A program made the position numbers and the translations under genes. A stretch of DNA of 64,000 nt from Luteitalea sp. TBR-22 (GTDB lineage: Bacteria; Acidobacteriota; Vicinamibacteria; Vicinamibacterales; Vicinamibacteraceae). Of this stretch, positions 46,389 to 55,352 are shown in pieces. Each line of letters opens with the position of its first letter. Position 1 is the first letter of the stretch. The stretch covers positions 2,316,501-2,380,500 of the forward strand of contig NZ_AP024452.1 of NCBI RefSeq assembly GCF_016865485.1, read 5' to 3'. The notes under the pieces are model-generated. The model ran no database searches and had not been told where the DNA came from. It saw only the letters and a program-made list of their open reading frames with translations.

Positions 46389-47377
46389 TGTGCACCTCGC
46401 GTCGGCGGGGGCGCGAGGACCTCGGCGGGCTGTCCCGGCACCAGCGGCGCCTTCCACCCGGCGTCGAGATCCACCTTGGCGGCGTACACGAGGTTCACGC
46501 GCTCGGCGCGGGTCTCGACAGCCTTGGGGGTGAACTCCGCGGACGGTGAGATCTCGGTCACCCGCGCGGGGAAGGTCTGGCCGGGGAACGCGTCCACCTG
46601 CACCTGCACGGCCTGGCCCTGGCGCACCTGGCCGAGGCGGGGCTCGGGGATGAAGGTCCGCACGTACAGCCGCGACTCCAGACCGAGTGTCACGGCCGGC
46701 TGGCCCGGATTGAGGAGGGCGCCCGGTTCCACCAGCCGGTGCAGGACCACGGCATCGCTCGGCGCGCGCAACTCGGCCTCCCGCACGACGATGTCCGACT
46801 GCGCCTTGACGCGCTGGGCACGTCCGAGTTCTGCCTCGGCAGCGCGGGTCTGCCACTGCCGGAACCCCTGACGCACCAGCGTCAGGCGCTGCGTGGCGGA
46901 CTCGACGGCGGCCTCGGCGCGCGTCACGTCCGACCGTGCGCGATCCAGGTCGCGCTGCGTGCCGACGCGGGTGGACCGCAGTTGCTGCTGCCGGGCGAGT
47001 TCCTCGCGGGCCAGCGACAGCGCGGCGGCGCGGTCGGCGCGCTCGGCCTCGGCCGCTGCAATCTCGGCGGCGCGGCTGCCAGACGCGAGGTCGCGAACGC
47101 GCGCCTCGGCCGCGGCGACCGCCTGCGCGTCGCGGTCCGGCGCCAGCGCGGTCTCGGCGAGGTCGAGCCGAATCAACAGGTCGCCGGCCTTGACGCGATC
47201 GCCTTCGCGGACGAGCACCTCGAGCACCCGGCCCTGGATGCGTGGCGCGACGTCGACCAGCGGCGCTTCGATGCGGCCGTTGAGGTGAATCCTCTCGTCG
47301 ACGGGGCCGCGGCGGCATGCCGCCCCGGCGAGCGTGAGGACGAGGACGGTGAGAACGACAGTCGATGGGCGGTTCAT
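46385..47377 (-). CDS. HlyD-family periplasmic adaptor (YbhG/YhiI-like)
   Basis: 330 residues. Bridges the inner-membrane ABC complex to TolC. N-terminal signal or weak lipobox (VLTLAGAAC), biotinyl-lipoyl half (APRIQGRVLEVLVREGDRVKAGDLLIRLD), a long alpha-hairpin (~75-190), second lipoyl half (LRAPSDAVVLHRLVEPGALLNPGQ) and beta-barrel (VRTFIPEPRLGQVRQGQAVQVQVDAFP). ATGA overlap with tolC. The set MFP + two ATPases + ABC-2 permease is a known export layout; substrate unknown. Confidence 0.92.
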   Translation of the reverse strand: MNRPSTVVLTVLVLTLAGAACRRGPVDERIHLNGRIEAPLVDVAPRIQGRVLEVLVREGDRVKAGDLLIRLDLAETALAPDRDAQAVAAAEARVRDLASGSRAAEIAAAEAERADRAAALSLAREELARQQQLRSTRVGTQRDLDRARSDVTRAEAAVESATQRLTLVRQGFRQWQTRAAEAELGRAQRVKAQSDIVVREAELRAPSDAVVLHRLVEPGALLNPGQPAVTLGLESRLYVRTFIPEPRLGQVRQGQAVQVQVDAFPGQTFPARVTEISPSAEFTPKAVETRAERVNLVYAAKVDLDAGWKAPLVPGQPAEVLAPPPTRGAQ

Positions 47378-49044
47378 CGCGCGGCACCTGTGGGCACGGG
47401 CGTCAGGCGCGCCGTGGAAGTGGGGAACCGGTAGGGGGACGCGCTGGCGGACGACACCGGCGCGGCGGGTGGGGGCGTGGGGCCGTCGACAAGGATCCCG
47501 CGCCGCTCGAGGAGGCGGCCGGTGGCGCGCAGCAACTCGCTGTTGGCGCGGGCGACCTCGATCCGGGCCGCGGTGCTGGCCAGGGTGGCCTGCGCCAGCT
47601 CGGTCTGCCTGGTGAGCACGAAGAAGTTGGTGCTCTGCCCGGCCTCGAAGCGTGCCTGCTCGGCGGCCAGCAGGTCGGTGGCGGCCGCCTCGAGTGCGCT
47701 GGTGGCCTCGAGGCGTTCGCGGGCCGCGGCCAGCCGTGCCGACGCGGTGCGTACCTCGGTGGCGATGCGCTGGCCGATCTGGTCGCGCTGCAGGGCCGTG
47801 CGACGCTCGGCCAGGGTGGCGGCGACGACGTCGGCCTTGGCGGCTCGTCGCCCGATCGGCAGCGCCACGCTCACGCCGACGTAGATGTCGGAGAAGCGGT
47901 GCGTCACCAGGGTCTGCAGCGAGTCGTCCAGCCCGCCCAGTTGATCCTCGGGCAATGTCACCGTTGCCCCGGGGAAGGGCACGTAGAGGTCGGGGTTCTC
48001 GCCGCCCGCCAGGCCGCGCAGGTTGTAGGCGGCCACCAGGTCCATCTGCGTGCGCGCGCGTTCCTGGGCCAACCGGGTGTCGAGGGCGGCAATCGCTCGC
48101 GCGGCATCCATGTCGGCCATCTCGGGCCGGCGCGCGAGGGCATCGGCCACCAGCGCCTCGATCGCCTCCGGATCACTCGGCGCGGGAGGCTCGTCGGCCA
48201 GATCGTAGGCCAGCGACCACGTCGCGGAGTCGGCGGTGCCCGCCATGAGCTGTCGGAGGGCGATGTCGGCGCGGATCGCCTCGTCGCGGGCGCGGACCAG
48301 GTCGGCGCGCCGACGGGCGATCTCGGCGACCGGCGCGGCGATCTCGGCCTCGGCGGCGATGCCCGCCTGGATCCGGTCGGCCGTGTCCTGCCGCTGTGCC
48401 TCCGCCAGGGTGAGGGACTGCTCGCGGATACGGACATCGTCGCGGGCGGCCCGCACCGCCCAGTAGGCGCGTTCCACGGCCGCAACCGTCTCGGTGACCA
48501 ACCGTTCGAGCGCGGCGCGCGAGCGGGTCACGTCGAGGGCCGAGACCTTCAGCGCTCGTCGCTGCTGGTCGATCTTCCGTCCCGCCAGCAGTGGCTGCCG
48601 GACCTCGACCCCGACGCTGGTCAGATACGCCGGCGTCAGCAACGCGAAGCGGCTCGTGAGCGACTCGAAGGACGTGGCGCCGCTGGCAGTGAGGGTCGCG
48701 CCGCTCTCGAAGAGGCGGCTCCAGGATGCGCTCCCGACGAGGCTGTTGGTGCGTGGCGCCAGGGCCCCTGGCGGGGCGCCGACAAACAGGGTGTTCAGGG
48801 GATCGGTGCGCGTCCGGACCCGACCGTCAAGTCGCAGGACCGGGTCGTAGGCGGCTTCGGCGCGCGTCTGGCCCTGCGCGGCCAGCGTGATGGCGTCGCG
48901 CTGGATGGCGATCTCGGGCAGGTGCTCGAGGGCCCGCGCGGTGGCGTCGGCGAGCGTCAGCGGCAGCGGCTGGGCGACGGTCTGCGGAGTCACCACGGCC
49001 GCAGCCACCGCCACCAGTGCGGCGCACAGCATCGGTGACTTCAT
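47374..49044 (-). CDS. TolC-family outer-membrane efflux protein
   Basis: 556 residues. Signal peptide (~1-25, ending TVAQ), then two OEP repeats of long helices with the TolC pattern (for example LTLADATARALEHLPEIAIQ, AVERAYWAVRAARDDVRIRE, DLLAAEQARFEAGQSTNFFV). Forms the outer-membrane duct for the HlyD/ABC system. A Pro-rich C-terminal tail (~35 residues) is extra. ATGA overlap with the small gene upstream and with hlyD downstream, so the export operon is translationally coupled. Confidence 0.9.
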   Translation of the reverse strand: MKSPMLCAALVAVAAAVVTPQTVAQPLPLTLADATARALEHLPEIAIQRDAITLAAQGQTRAEAAYDPVLRLDGRVRTRTDPLNTLFVGAPPGALAPRTNSLVGSASWSRLFESGATLTASGATSFESLTSRFALLTPAYLTSVGVEVRQPLLAGRKIDQQRRALKVSALDVTRSRAALERLVTETVAAVERAYWAVRAARDDVRIREQSLTLAEAQRQDTADRIQAGIAAEAEIAAPVAEIARRRADLVRARDEAIRADIALRQLMAGTADSATWSLAYDLADEPPAPSDPEAIEALVADALARRPEMADMDAARAIAALDTRLAQERARTQMDLVAAYNLRGLAGGENPDLYVPFPGATVTLPEDQLGGLDDSLQTLVTHRFSDIYVGVSVALPIGRRAAKADVVAATLAERRTALQRDQIGQRIATEVRTASARLAAARERLEATSALEAAATDLLAAEQARFEAGQSTNFFVLTRQTELAQATLASTAARIEVARANSELLRATGRLLERRGILVDGPTPPPAAPVSSASASPYRFPTSTARLTPVPTGAAR

Positions 49045-49292
49045 CGCGACACCTCCAGGCGCTGCAGCCGCGGATCGAGGGCTCGGGCGAAGCTGTCGAG
49101 GGCGTCAGCTGAAAGGGCCAGCAAGGCCCGTCGTTCGGTGGGGGTGACGTCGAGGGCCGCGGCGCTGGTGAGGGCGTCGAGGGTCTCGGCCGGGGCGCGC
49201 CGGTACGCGGCCCGCCAGTGCTCGTCGGTGGCGAGGCGTCCGATGACCTGTTCCACGTGTGTCTGGCTCATGGGCGAATCCGACAGGCTCAT
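49041..49292 (-). CDS. Small NHLP-clan-like (Os1348-type) protein
   Basis: 83 residues from ATG 49292 (alternatives GTG 49319, ATG 49271). The part MSQTHVEQVIGRLATDEHWR, a P-x-x-x-L segment, then LDVTPTERRALLALSADALD and RALDPRLQRLEV has the pattern I associate with Os1348-family proteins of the nitrile-hydratase-leader-peptide clan: a short helical fold that starts VExVIGRL and ends in LDPRLQR. This is recall of a family pattern, not a search. No GG cleavage motif or core peptide follows. Overlaps tolC by ATGA, so it is the first gene of the export operon. Confidence 0.5.
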   Translation of the reverse strand: MSLSDSPMSQTHVEQVIGRLATDEHWRAAYRRAPAETLDALTSAAALDVTPTERRALLALSADALDSFARALDPRLQRLEVSR

Positions 49293-49365
49293 GAGCAAGG
49301 AGCGCGCCTCCGCGAGCACTCGCCGCAGGGATGTTCTTATCTGATTGCTTCTGTGGACTTTATGC

Positions 49366-49447
49366 GGCAGTGTCTGATCGGAGCACTGGTTGCCTGGAGT
49401 TGGCAGTGTGCGCAGATATCGGCGATCTGTCTGTAAATGTGCAGTGT
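49366..49447. promoter_or_regulatory. Three GCAGTGT words at 36-38 bp spacing upstream of the export operon
   Basis: GGCAGTGT at 49366-49373 and 49402-49409, GCAGTGT at 49441-49447, plus an inverted CACTG at 49384-49388. They lie between the sigma54-activator gene and the export operon, where an enhancer-binding protein would bind. I find no convincing -24/-12 promoter (GG-N10-GC) in the gap. Confidence 0.4.
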
Positions 49448-49448
49448 G

Positions 49449-51059
49449 TCAGGCGGTCTCGCCGTCAAGCCCGTGACGCTTGAGGCGGACGTACAACTGC
49501 GCGCGCGTCAGGCCGAGAGCCTTCGCCGCCCGCGACTTGTTGTAGCGCGCGGCCACCAGGGCGGCTTCGACCATCCGGCGCTCGACGTCGGGCAGCGTCG
49601 CACGAGTGGCGAGGACGGGATCAGGCGCCGCAAACGCTGCCGTTGCCCCCGGCGCTGCCGCGGGGACGGGCTCGGTCGCCCGGATGGGCAGCGGGGCCAG
49701 CGCGAGGTGGTCCGAGGTGATCAACCCGCCGCCGGCCAGGATGGCCGCGCGCTCGAGCACGTTCCGCAGTTCGCGGACGTTGCCCGGCCAGGGGTAGGCG
49801 AGCAGGCGCGGCACGGCCTCACGCGACAGGCCCGCGACGCGCCGCCCCAACTGCCGTCCGATGTCCTCGAGCAGCGCCTCGGCCAACGGCAGCACGTCGT
49901 CGGGGCGCTCGCGCAGCGGCGGGAGCGTGATGGCGAAGATGTGGAGCCGGTAGAACAGGTCCTCCCGGAAGGTGCCGCGCTCGACCATGGTCCGCAGGTC
50001 GCGGTGCGTCGCGCCGATGACGCGCACGTCGGCGCGCAGCGGGCGGGTTCCCCCGAGTCGCTGGAACTCCCGCTCCTGCAACACGCGCAGCAGTTTGGCC
50101 TGCGCGCCTGGCGACAGTTCGCCGACCTCGTCGAGCAGCAGCACCCCGCCGGCCGCGCGCTCGATCAGGCCCGGACGTGCCTGCGTGGCGCCGGTGAAGG
50201 CCCCGCGCTCGTGCCCGAACAGCTCGGACTCGAGGAGCGGCTCGGGCAGCGCCGCGCAGTTGATGGCCAGGAACGGTCCGGCGGCCCGGGGCGAGGCGCC
50301 GTGGATGAAGCGGGCAAGCACCTCCTTGCCCGTGCCGGATTCACCGGCGAGCAGCACGGTCGTGTCGGTGGGGGCGACCTGCGCGGCCTCTGCCACGGCC
50401 TGCCGCCACGCCGCCGAGGCGCCGACCATGCGACGCGGCGCCCCTCGCCCGAGCACGGCGAGTTCGTCGGTGAGCGAGCGGACGCGCTGCTCGAGCATCG
50501 CCGCGCGTTCGCGGGCTTCCGCGGCCCGCGCCGCGGCGTCGGCCAGGTCCTTGTGAGCGAGGGCGAGCGCCACGTACTCCGCGACGCGTTGCGCCACGGG
50601 GACATCCGCTTCGGTGAAGGCCGCCCGCGCCCGCGACATGAAGTTGAGGCCGCCGAGCGCCTTGCCCTCGCGCTTGACGGGCACCCTCAAGGACCCCTTC
50701 AACCCCGCAGGCACGGCGGGGATGTGCCTCATCAAGGGGTCCTCGGCCATGTCGTCGCACAGCAGGTAGGCCCAGGGCGTCGTCAGCAGGTAGCGCATCT
50801 CCGGAGGCACGTGGATGCGGTCCGGCCGGAGGAAATCCACCGCGGACGACAGCGCGTGCATCTCCAGGGACTCGCCGTCGGCGCCCAGCAGGCCAAGGGC
50901 GAGCGCGTCGTGGGGGAGCACGCGTTGCGTCACCCGCGACAGGTGCGGGAACACCTCGCGGATGTCGAGCGCACCGGCGAGCAGCGGCAGCAGCTCGGCC
51001 AACGCGTCGAGACGCGCCAGCAGGTCGGCATCGTGGGCCACGGGAGGACGATAGCGCAT
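49449..51059 (-). CDS. Sigma54-dependent transcriptional activator (GAF-AAA-Fis)
   Basis: 536 residues. GAF sensor domain (~15-175), a coiled linker, AAA+ domain (~210-440) with Walker [10 protein letters not shown], the sigma54-contact loop GAFTGATQ, Walker [11 protein letters not shown] and R-finger region [12 protein letters not shown], and a C-terminal Fis-type helix-turn-helix ([25 protein letters not shown]). Opens promoters held by sigma54 RNA polymerase in response to a small ligand bound by GAF. It lies directly upstream of, and reads into, the export operon, so that operon is the likely target. ATG 51059; no clear ribosome site. Confidence 0.93.
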   Translation of the reverse strand: MRYRPPVAHDADLLARLDALAELLPLLAGALDIREVFPHLSRVTQRVLPHDALALGLLGADGESLEMHALSSAVDFLRPDRIHVPPEMRYLLTTPWAYLLCDDMAEDPLMRHIPAVPAGLKGSLRVPVKREGKALGGLNFMSRARAAFTEADVPVAQRVAEYVALALAHKDLADAAARAAEARERAAMLEQRVRSLTDELAVLGRGAPRRMVGASAAWRQAVAEAAQVAPTDTTVLLAGESGTGKEVLARFIHGASPRAAGPFLAINCAALPEPLLESELFGHERGAFTGATQARPGLIERAAGGVLLLDEVGELSPGAQAKLLRVLQEREFQRLGGTRPLRADVRVIGATHRDLRTMVERGTFREDLFYRLHIFAITLPPLRERPDDVLPLAEALLEDIGRQLGRRVAGLSREAVPRLLAYPWPGNVRELRNVLERAAILAGGGLITSDHLALAPLPIRATEPVPAAAPGATAAFAAPDPVLATRATLPDVERRMVEAALVAARYNKSRAAKALGLTRAQLYVRLKRHGLDGETA

Positions 51060-51082
51060 CGGGGGATGCGGCAGGGAAGGCT

Positions 51083-51132
51083 GAACGCTGCGAACGCCGA
51101 ACGCCGAACGCCGAACGGCGAACGAAGAACGG
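51083..51132. repeat. Heptamer-period array (CGAACGC)n, six to seven copies
   Basis: TGAACGC, then after one base CGAACGC three times, CGAACGG, CGAACGA and AGAACGG in register (51091-51132). The longest 7-bp array in the window, in the divergent gap before the sigma54-activator gene. The rest of the 172-bp gap is GC/purine-rich with no recognisable promoter. Confidence 0.85.
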
Positions 51133-51231
51133 AGGGGGGGAAGGCGGAAGTGGGAAGGACGACGGGAAGGTTCCGGGGCGGCTGAACACGCCGGGGCGCC
51201 GACTCGTCAAATCCCGGCAAGGGGAACAGCG

Positions 51232-51576
51232 ATGACGACTCTGTTCGTGCTCGGGTTCGGGGCCGCCGCGATGCTGGCGTTGGCCGGGCTCGCGATGGCG
51301 TGGGCCGCGTTGCGGGTGGTGCTCTGGATCGTCTTCCTGCCGCTGATGTTGCTCAAGGCGCTCCTGGGGCTGGTGTTCGGCGCGGTCTTCGGCGCGTTGG
51401 GCCTGGCGCTGGGCGGCATCGGGATGGTGGTCGGCCTGATGGTGGCCCTTGTGGTGGGCGGCGTCGGCCTGCTCGCACTGCTCGCCGTGTTCGCGCTGCC
51501 GCTGGTGCCGCTGCTGCTGGTCGCCGGACTTGTCTGGCTGGCCGTCAAGGGCACGGCGGCGCTGGCCGCGGCCTAG
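51232..51576 (+). CDS. Small Leu/Val/Gly-rich membrane protein of unknown function
   Basis: 114 residues, almost all hydrophobic, with three or four membrane segments (~4-45, 50-75, 78-110). Gly-rich patches (GGIGMVVGL) suggest tight helix packing. No family recognised. ATG has GGGGAAC about 6 nt upstream, so a leadered mRNA is likely. Divergent from the sigma54-activator gene, convergent with the DUF2277 gene. Confidence 0.65.
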   Translation: MTTLFVLGFGAAAMLALAGLAMAWAALRVVLWIVFLPLMLLKALLGLVFGAVFGALGLALGGIGMVVGLMVALVVGGVGLLALLAVFALPLVPLLLVAGLVWLAVKGTAALAAA

Positions 51577-51597
51577 GCCCCGGAACGGCCCGGGGTC

Positions 51598-51870
51598 TCA
51601 GGCGCGGCCGTAGCGGACCCGCGAGCGGACGCGCGCCTTCTCGGCCTCGATACCGCGATCGCGCGGTGCCGCCGTCGTCGACAGCGACGCGATCAGCGTC
51701 CGGGCCGCCGCGGTGACCTCGTCGACGGCCTTGTCGAACGCCGCCGCGTTGGCCTGTGACGGCCGCGTGAACCCGCTCAGCTTGCGCACGAACTGCAGGG
51801 CCGAGGCGCGGATCTCGTCGTCGGTGGCTGGCGGGTCGAAGTTGAACAGCGTCTTGATGTTGCGGCACAT
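51598..51870 (-). CDS. DUF2277 family protein
   Basis: 90 residues. MCRNIKTLFNFDPPATDDEI then FVRKLSGFTRPSQANAAAF is the DUF2277 signature, a small helical family common in Actinobacteria and Acidobacteria with no known function. The first Cys and CRNIKTL are strongly conserved in the family. GGGGAGCA lies about 8 nt before the ATG. The C-terminal ~20 residues are basic. 33 bp upstream is the gatA stop, so it may be co-transcribed with gatCA. Confidence 0.85.
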   Translation of the reverse strand: MCRNIKTLFNFDPPATDDEIRASALQFVRKLSGFTRPSQANAAAFDKAVDEVTAAARTLIASLSTTAAPRDRGIEAEKARVRSRVRYGRA

Positions 51871-51903
51871 GGGCAGGTGCTCCCCGTGTGGACGAGTGAC
51901 CGG

Positions 51904-53325
51904 TCAGGCGGGCGACGGGAACGCGCCCCGCGCGTCCTCGTAGGCCGCGGCAGCCCGCAGCAGCATGGTCTCGGCAAAGGCGGCCGCCGTCAATTGCAGC
52001 CCCACCGGCAGGCCGGCGCCGTCGCGGCCACACGGCACGCTGATCGCCGGCAGACCCGACAGGTTGGCGCTCACCGTGAACACGTCGGCAAGGTACATCT
52101 GCAGCGGGTCCTCCACCTTCTCGCCGAGGCGGAAGGCGGTGGTCGGCGCGGTCGGCATCGCCACCACGTCGACGCTGGCGAAGGCGCGCTCGTAGTCGCG
52201 GGTGATCAGCGTGCGCACCTGCTGCGCCTTGCGGTAGTAGGCGTCGTAGTAGCCGGCGCTCAGCACGTAGGTGCCGAGCAGGATGCGCCGCACCACCTCG
52301 GCCCCGAATCCCTGGCTGCGGGAGGCGGCGTACATCGACGCGAGGTCGTCGTAGTCACCCGCCGGGGCGCGATGACCGAAACGCACCCCGTCGTAACGCG
52401 CGAGGTTGGCGCTGGCTTCGGCCGTCGCCACGAGGTAGTACGTGGGGATCGCGTACTCGGCGTGCGGCAGCTCGATGTCGTGCAGCACGGCGCCGCCGGC
52501 CACCATCGTGGCCAGCGCTTGCTCCACCGCATGGCGGACGTCGTCGTCGACACCGGAGGCCAGCAGCGCACGCGGCACGCCGACCCGCAGGCCCTGAAGC
52601 GGGGCCTCCGGTCCGGGCACCTCGAAGGCCGGGGCATGCACGGTGGTCGCGTCGCGCGGGTCGGGGCCGGCAATCGCCGCCAGCACGTGGCCCGCCTCGC
52701 GCACCGTGCGGGTCAGCGGACCGATCTGGTCGAGCGAGGATCCGTAGGCGATGAGGCCGTAGCGTGACACCCGCCCGTACGTCGGCTTGAGGCCGACGAT
52801 GCCGCAGAAGGAGGCCGGCTGGCGGATCGACCCGCCCGTGTCCGATCCGAGCGCCACGGGCACCACGCCTGCGGCCACGACGGCGGCCGACCCGCCGCTC
52901 GATCCGCCGGGCGTGCGGTCGTGCGCCCACGGGTTGCGGACGGCGCCGTACGCCGAGTTCTCGTTGGACGAGCCCATCGCGAACTCGTCGCAATTGCACT
53001 TGGCGACGATGACCGCGCCGGCCGCGTCGAGCCGCTCGACGACCGTGGCGTCGTAGGGGGCGACGAACTGCTCGAGGATGCGCGAGCCCGCCGTGGTGCG
53101 CGTGCCGCGCGCGCAGATGTTGTCCTTGAGCGCGATCGGCACGCCGGCCAGTGGCAGCGCCTCACGTTCGGCGGCGGGCAAGGCGTCGATCGCGGCGGCC
53201 CTGGCGCGAGCTCGGGCCTCCGTGGTCGCCAGCACCGCGTTCAACGGCGCGGCGGCGGTCACCGCCGCGAGCGCCGCCTCGGTGGCAGCCAGCGCGCCTG
53301 CCGGGCGCATGTCGAGGGCGCTCAT
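51904..53325 (-). CDS. gatA: Asp/Glu-tRNA amidotransferase subunit A
   Basis: 473 residues. Amidase-signature enzyme that releases ammonia from Gln for GatB to amidate Glu-tRNA(Gln) or Asp-tRNA(Asn). Catalytic triad visible: Lys in PIALKDNIC (~68), cis-Ser in GGSSGGSAA (~143), nucleophile Ser in [17 protein letters not shown] (~165). [21 protein letters not shown] is diagnostic of GatA rather than other amidases. ATGA overlap with gatC. gatB is not in the window. Confidence 0.95.
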   Translation of the reverse strand: MSALDMRPAGALAATEAALAAVTAAAPLNAVLATTEARARARAAAIDALPAAEREALPLAGVPIALKDNICARGTRTTAGSRILEQFVAPYDATVVERLDAAGAVIVAKCNCDEFAMGSSNENSAYGAVRNPWAHDRTPGGSSGGSAAVVAAGVVPVALGSDTGGSIRQPASFCGIVGLKPTYGRVSRYGLIAYGSSLDQIGPLTRTVREAGHVLAAIAGPDPRDATTVHAPAFEVPGPEAPLQGLRVGVPRALLASGVDDDVRHAVEQALATMVAGGAVLHDIELPHAEYAIPTYYLVATAEASANLARYDGVRFGHRAPAGDYDDLASMYAASRSQGFGAEVVRRILLGTYVLSAGYYDAYYRKAQQVRTLITRDYERAFASVDVVAMPTAPTTAFRLGEKVEDPLQMYLADVFTVSANLSGLPAISVPCGRDGAGLPVGLQLTAAAFAETMLLRAAAAYEDARGAFPSPA

Positions 53326-53621
53326 GCGCCAATCACCCGCGGTACCCGGAACAGGCCGGCCTTCTCGTTGGCGTCGGTGGCGTTGGCCAGCGCCTCGTGC
53401 ACGCTCAGCGACGGGCGGGGCTGGTCGGGCCGGAGGTCACCCGCGCCCTCGACGATGTGCGACGTGAGCGGGACGCCGTCGGTGGGGACGGCCTGCAGGC
53501 GATCCACGTAGTCGAGGATCTGCGCGAGGTCGGCGGCAAGGCGGTCGCGGAGCTCGTCGGACAGGCGGAGTTGGGCGAGGGCGGCCACGCGGTCGATCTC
53601 GTCGGGGCTGAAGCGGGACAT
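53322..53621 (-). CDS. gatC: Asp/Glu-tRNA amidotransferase subunit C
   Basis: 99 residues. [40 protein letters not shown] and FRVPRVIG are the GatC landmarks; GatC wraps around GatA-GatB to stabilise them. ATG 53621 has a TAGAAT box 9 nt upstream, so the transcript is leaderless or nearly so. Overlaps gatA. Confidence 0.94.
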   Translation of the reverse strand: MSRFSPDEIDRVAALAQLRLSDELRDRLAADLAQILDYVDRLQAVPTDGVPLTSHIVEGAGDLRPDQPRPSLSVHEALANATDANEKAGLFRVPRVIGA

Positions 53622-53630
53622 GCGGGTGGC

Positions 53631-53636
53631 ATTCTA
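53631..53636 (-). promoter_or_regulatory. -10 box TAGAAT of gatCA
   Basis: Minus-strand TAGAAT ends 9 nt before the gatC ATG; there is no room for a normal leader. Confidence 0.55.
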
Positions 53637-53689
53637 GCGAATGCCGCGATGCCGGGGATGCGGAAGGGGGCTCACGGCTCGAGACAATG

Positions 53690-53710
53690 GCCGAAGGCCG
53701 AAGGCCGACG
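53690..53710. repeat. Heptamer-period array (GCCGAAG)3
   Basis: GCCGAAG, GCCGAAG, GCCGACG in the divergent gap between gatC and the S1/P1-like gene. Confidence 0.65.
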
Positions 53711-53745
53711 AGAAGGCTCAGCGAGCCGGGGCCTCTGTCAGCCCC

Positions 53746-53751
53746 TACAAT
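53746..53751 (+). promoter_or_regulatory. -10 box TACAAT for a leaderless S1/P1-like transcript
   Basis: TACAAT ends 6 nt before GTG 53758 and 9 nt before ATG 53761. Confidence 0.6.
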
Positions 53752-53757
53752 GTGCGG

Positions 53758-54684
53758 GTGATGTGTGCTCGCCTGCGCGTCGCCCTCTGGGCGCTGCCCC
53801 TGTTGCTCGTCCTGTCGACTCCCTCCGAATCCTCGGCGTGGGGATTCGAGGCCCACAAGTTCATCGCCGATCGCGTCATCGCGCTGTTGCCGCCGGGCCT
53901 CCGGGAACTGTTCGAGCGGCAGCGGACGGCGTTCATCGAGCACGCCATCGACCCCGACCTCTGGCGCAACGTCGGCGTCGAGGACGAGCCACCGCGCCAC
54001 TTCCTCGACCTGGACGCCTACGGGCCGAGCCCGTTCGAGGCCCTGCCGCGTGGCTACGACGAAGCCATCGCGAAGTTCGGACCGGAGAAAGTGCATCGCG
54101 AGGGGACCCTGCCGTGGCGGGTGTCGGAGATCCACGGCCGCCTGCGCCGCACCTTCGAGGAACTGGCGCGACCCGACGGCCCCGGCTATGCCGTCGACAA
54201 CGCGGTGTTCTTCGCCTCCGTGTTGAGCCACTACGTCGGCGACGCGCACGTGCCCTTCCACGCGGTGGTCAACTACGACGGGCAGGTGACGGGACAGCAC
54301 GGCATCCACAGTCGCTTCGAGACCGAGTTGTTCGCCCGGATGAAGCCGACGCTGCGCATCGCGCCGACGGCCGTCGCGCCGATCGCCTCGCCTCGCGACG
54401 CGACGTTCGCCACGCTCATCGAGGGTGCGGCGCTGGCCACCAGGGTCCTCGAGGCCGACCGGCAGGCGATCGGTACGGGCGACCTCTACGACGAGGCCTA
54501 CTTCACGCGATTTGCAGAGGCCGGAGCCGCGCCCATCCTCGAGCAGCGGGTGAACCAGGCCATCGCGGCCGTGGCGGCGCACATCATCGGCGCCTGGGAA
54601 GCCGCCGGCAAACCCGATCTCTCCCAGCCGAGGGGACCGCGCGGGCCGCAGCGCAAGCGCGCCCCGCGTCCCTCTGCCGACTAG
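53758..54684 (+). CDS. Secreted S1/P1-nuclease / zinc-dependent phospholipase C-like protein
   Basis: 308 residues. Signal peptide (~1-27) that cleaves before WGFEAHKFIADRV, so the mature protein would start with Trp, whose amino group and backbone ligate zinc in P1 nuclease. Other ligands: His in EAHKF, HFLDLD, HYVGDAHVPFH (HxxxDx5H) and HSRFE. These form the trinuclear zinc site of S1/P1 nucleases and PlcC-like enzymes. Substrate (RNA/DNA or phospholipid) cannot be decided. The C-terminal ~25 residues are basic and Pro-rich. GTG 53758 is used for the leaderless -10 spacing; ATG 53761 differs by one residue. Confidence 0.8.
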   Translation: MMCARLRVALWALPLLLVLSTPSESSAWGFEAHKFIADRVIALLPPGLRELFERQRTAFIEHAIDPDLWRNVGVEDEPPRHFLDLDAYGPSPFEALPRGYDEAIAKFGPEKVHREGTLPWRVSEIHGRLRRTFEELARPDGPGYAVDNAVFFASVLSHYVGDAHVPFHAVVNYDGQVTGQHGIHSRFETELFARMKPTLRIAPTAVAPIASPRDATFATLIEGAALATRVLEADRQAIGTGDLYDEAYFTRFAEAGAAPILEQRVNQAIAAVAAHIIGAWEAAGKPDLSQPRGPRGPQRKRAPRPSAD

Positions 54685-54696
54685 CCGTTTCGCGCC

Positions 54697-54713
54697 ACTG
54701 CCGACTGCCGACG
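54697..54713. repeat. Short heptamer array (ACTGCCG)2
   Basis: ACTGCCG, ACTGCCG, ACG between convergent stop codons; a related CTGCCGACT lies 20 bp before. Confidence 0.5.
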
Positions 54714-54722
54714 GGCTACCCG

Positions 54723-55280
54723 TCAGAAACTCCTGACCGCCGTGAGGTTCGGCTTCACCTCGACGTCGTGGATCCGGCCGGGCTGTGGTCCCACGATGGC
54801 GATGTCGTAGGTGCCGGCAGGCGCGACGAGCAGTTGATAACCGTCGCCCGGCACGCCACGCGCGACCTCGGCGCCGTCGCGGCGCAGCAGCCTCACCGAC
54901 CATCCCGCACCCGCGTGCCGCACCTGCACCGCGCCGTAGGTCTTGTCGAAGTTGATCACTTCGAGGTGGTGCCCGCCCTCGCCGGGGTAGTCCACGAGCA
55001 ACCGCAGCGTCGTCCAGGCGATCCCCGACACCGCGCCGTCCCGCTGCTGCAGCAGCTGCAAGTCGTACTGTCCGGCGGCCAGCGTGGCGCGGCGCTCGCC
55101 TGAGGGAACCAGGGGCGCCGCCACACCGCCGGTCCGCACGCCGGTCGGATACACCGTCACCGCGGTGTCGCGGGTGACCTCGACGGTCCCGCGGAAGACG
55201 CGCAGGTCCAGGCGCAGCGGAGCGACGCCCTGGAGGGCGGCAAGGCACAAGGTCAGCCAGACCAGTGACGTGGACATCAT
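54723..55280 (-). CDS. Exported beta-rich protein of unknown function
   Basis: 185 residues. Signal peptide (~1-20, MSTSLVWLTLCLAALQGVAP). The rest is short beta strands with Gly turns (LAAGQYDLQLLQQRDG, GYQLLVAPAGTYDIAIV), like carboxypeptidase-regulatory or PEGA-type beta domains that carry APAGTYD motifs. No family is sure. ATG 55280 (or 55277) lies 6 nt after TACGCT. Convergent with the S1/P1-like gene. Confidence 0.6.
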   Translation of the reverse strand: MMSTSLVWLTLCLAALQGVAPLRLDLRVFRGTVEVTRDTAVTVYPTGVRTGGVAAPLVPSGERRATLAAGQYDLQLLQQRDGAVSGIAWTTLRLLVDYPGEGGHHLEVINFDKTYGAVQVRHAGAGWSVRLLRRDGAEVARGVPGDGYQLLVAPAGTYDIAIVGPQPGRIHDVEVKPNLTAVRSF

Positions 55281-55286
55281 CGAGGC

Positions 55287-55292
55287 AGCGTA
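55287..55292 (-). promoter_or_regulatory. -10 box TACGCT for a leaderless transcript
   Basis: Minus-strand TACGCT ends 6 nt before the ATG at 55280. Confidence 0.5.
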
Positions 55293-55352
55293 GCAGGCGC
55301 GAGCCGGATCGGTCCCTGGGCCGGTCAGCTGCCGCGGTGGCCCTGCTCTGGC

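Noticed and set aside
49320-49448. Sigma54 -24/-12 promoter for the export operon
   Set aside because: No GG-N10-GC match with reasonable TGGCAC/TTGCA context on the minus strand; TTGGCAG-TGTG-CGCAG is on the wrong strand and has the wrong spacing.
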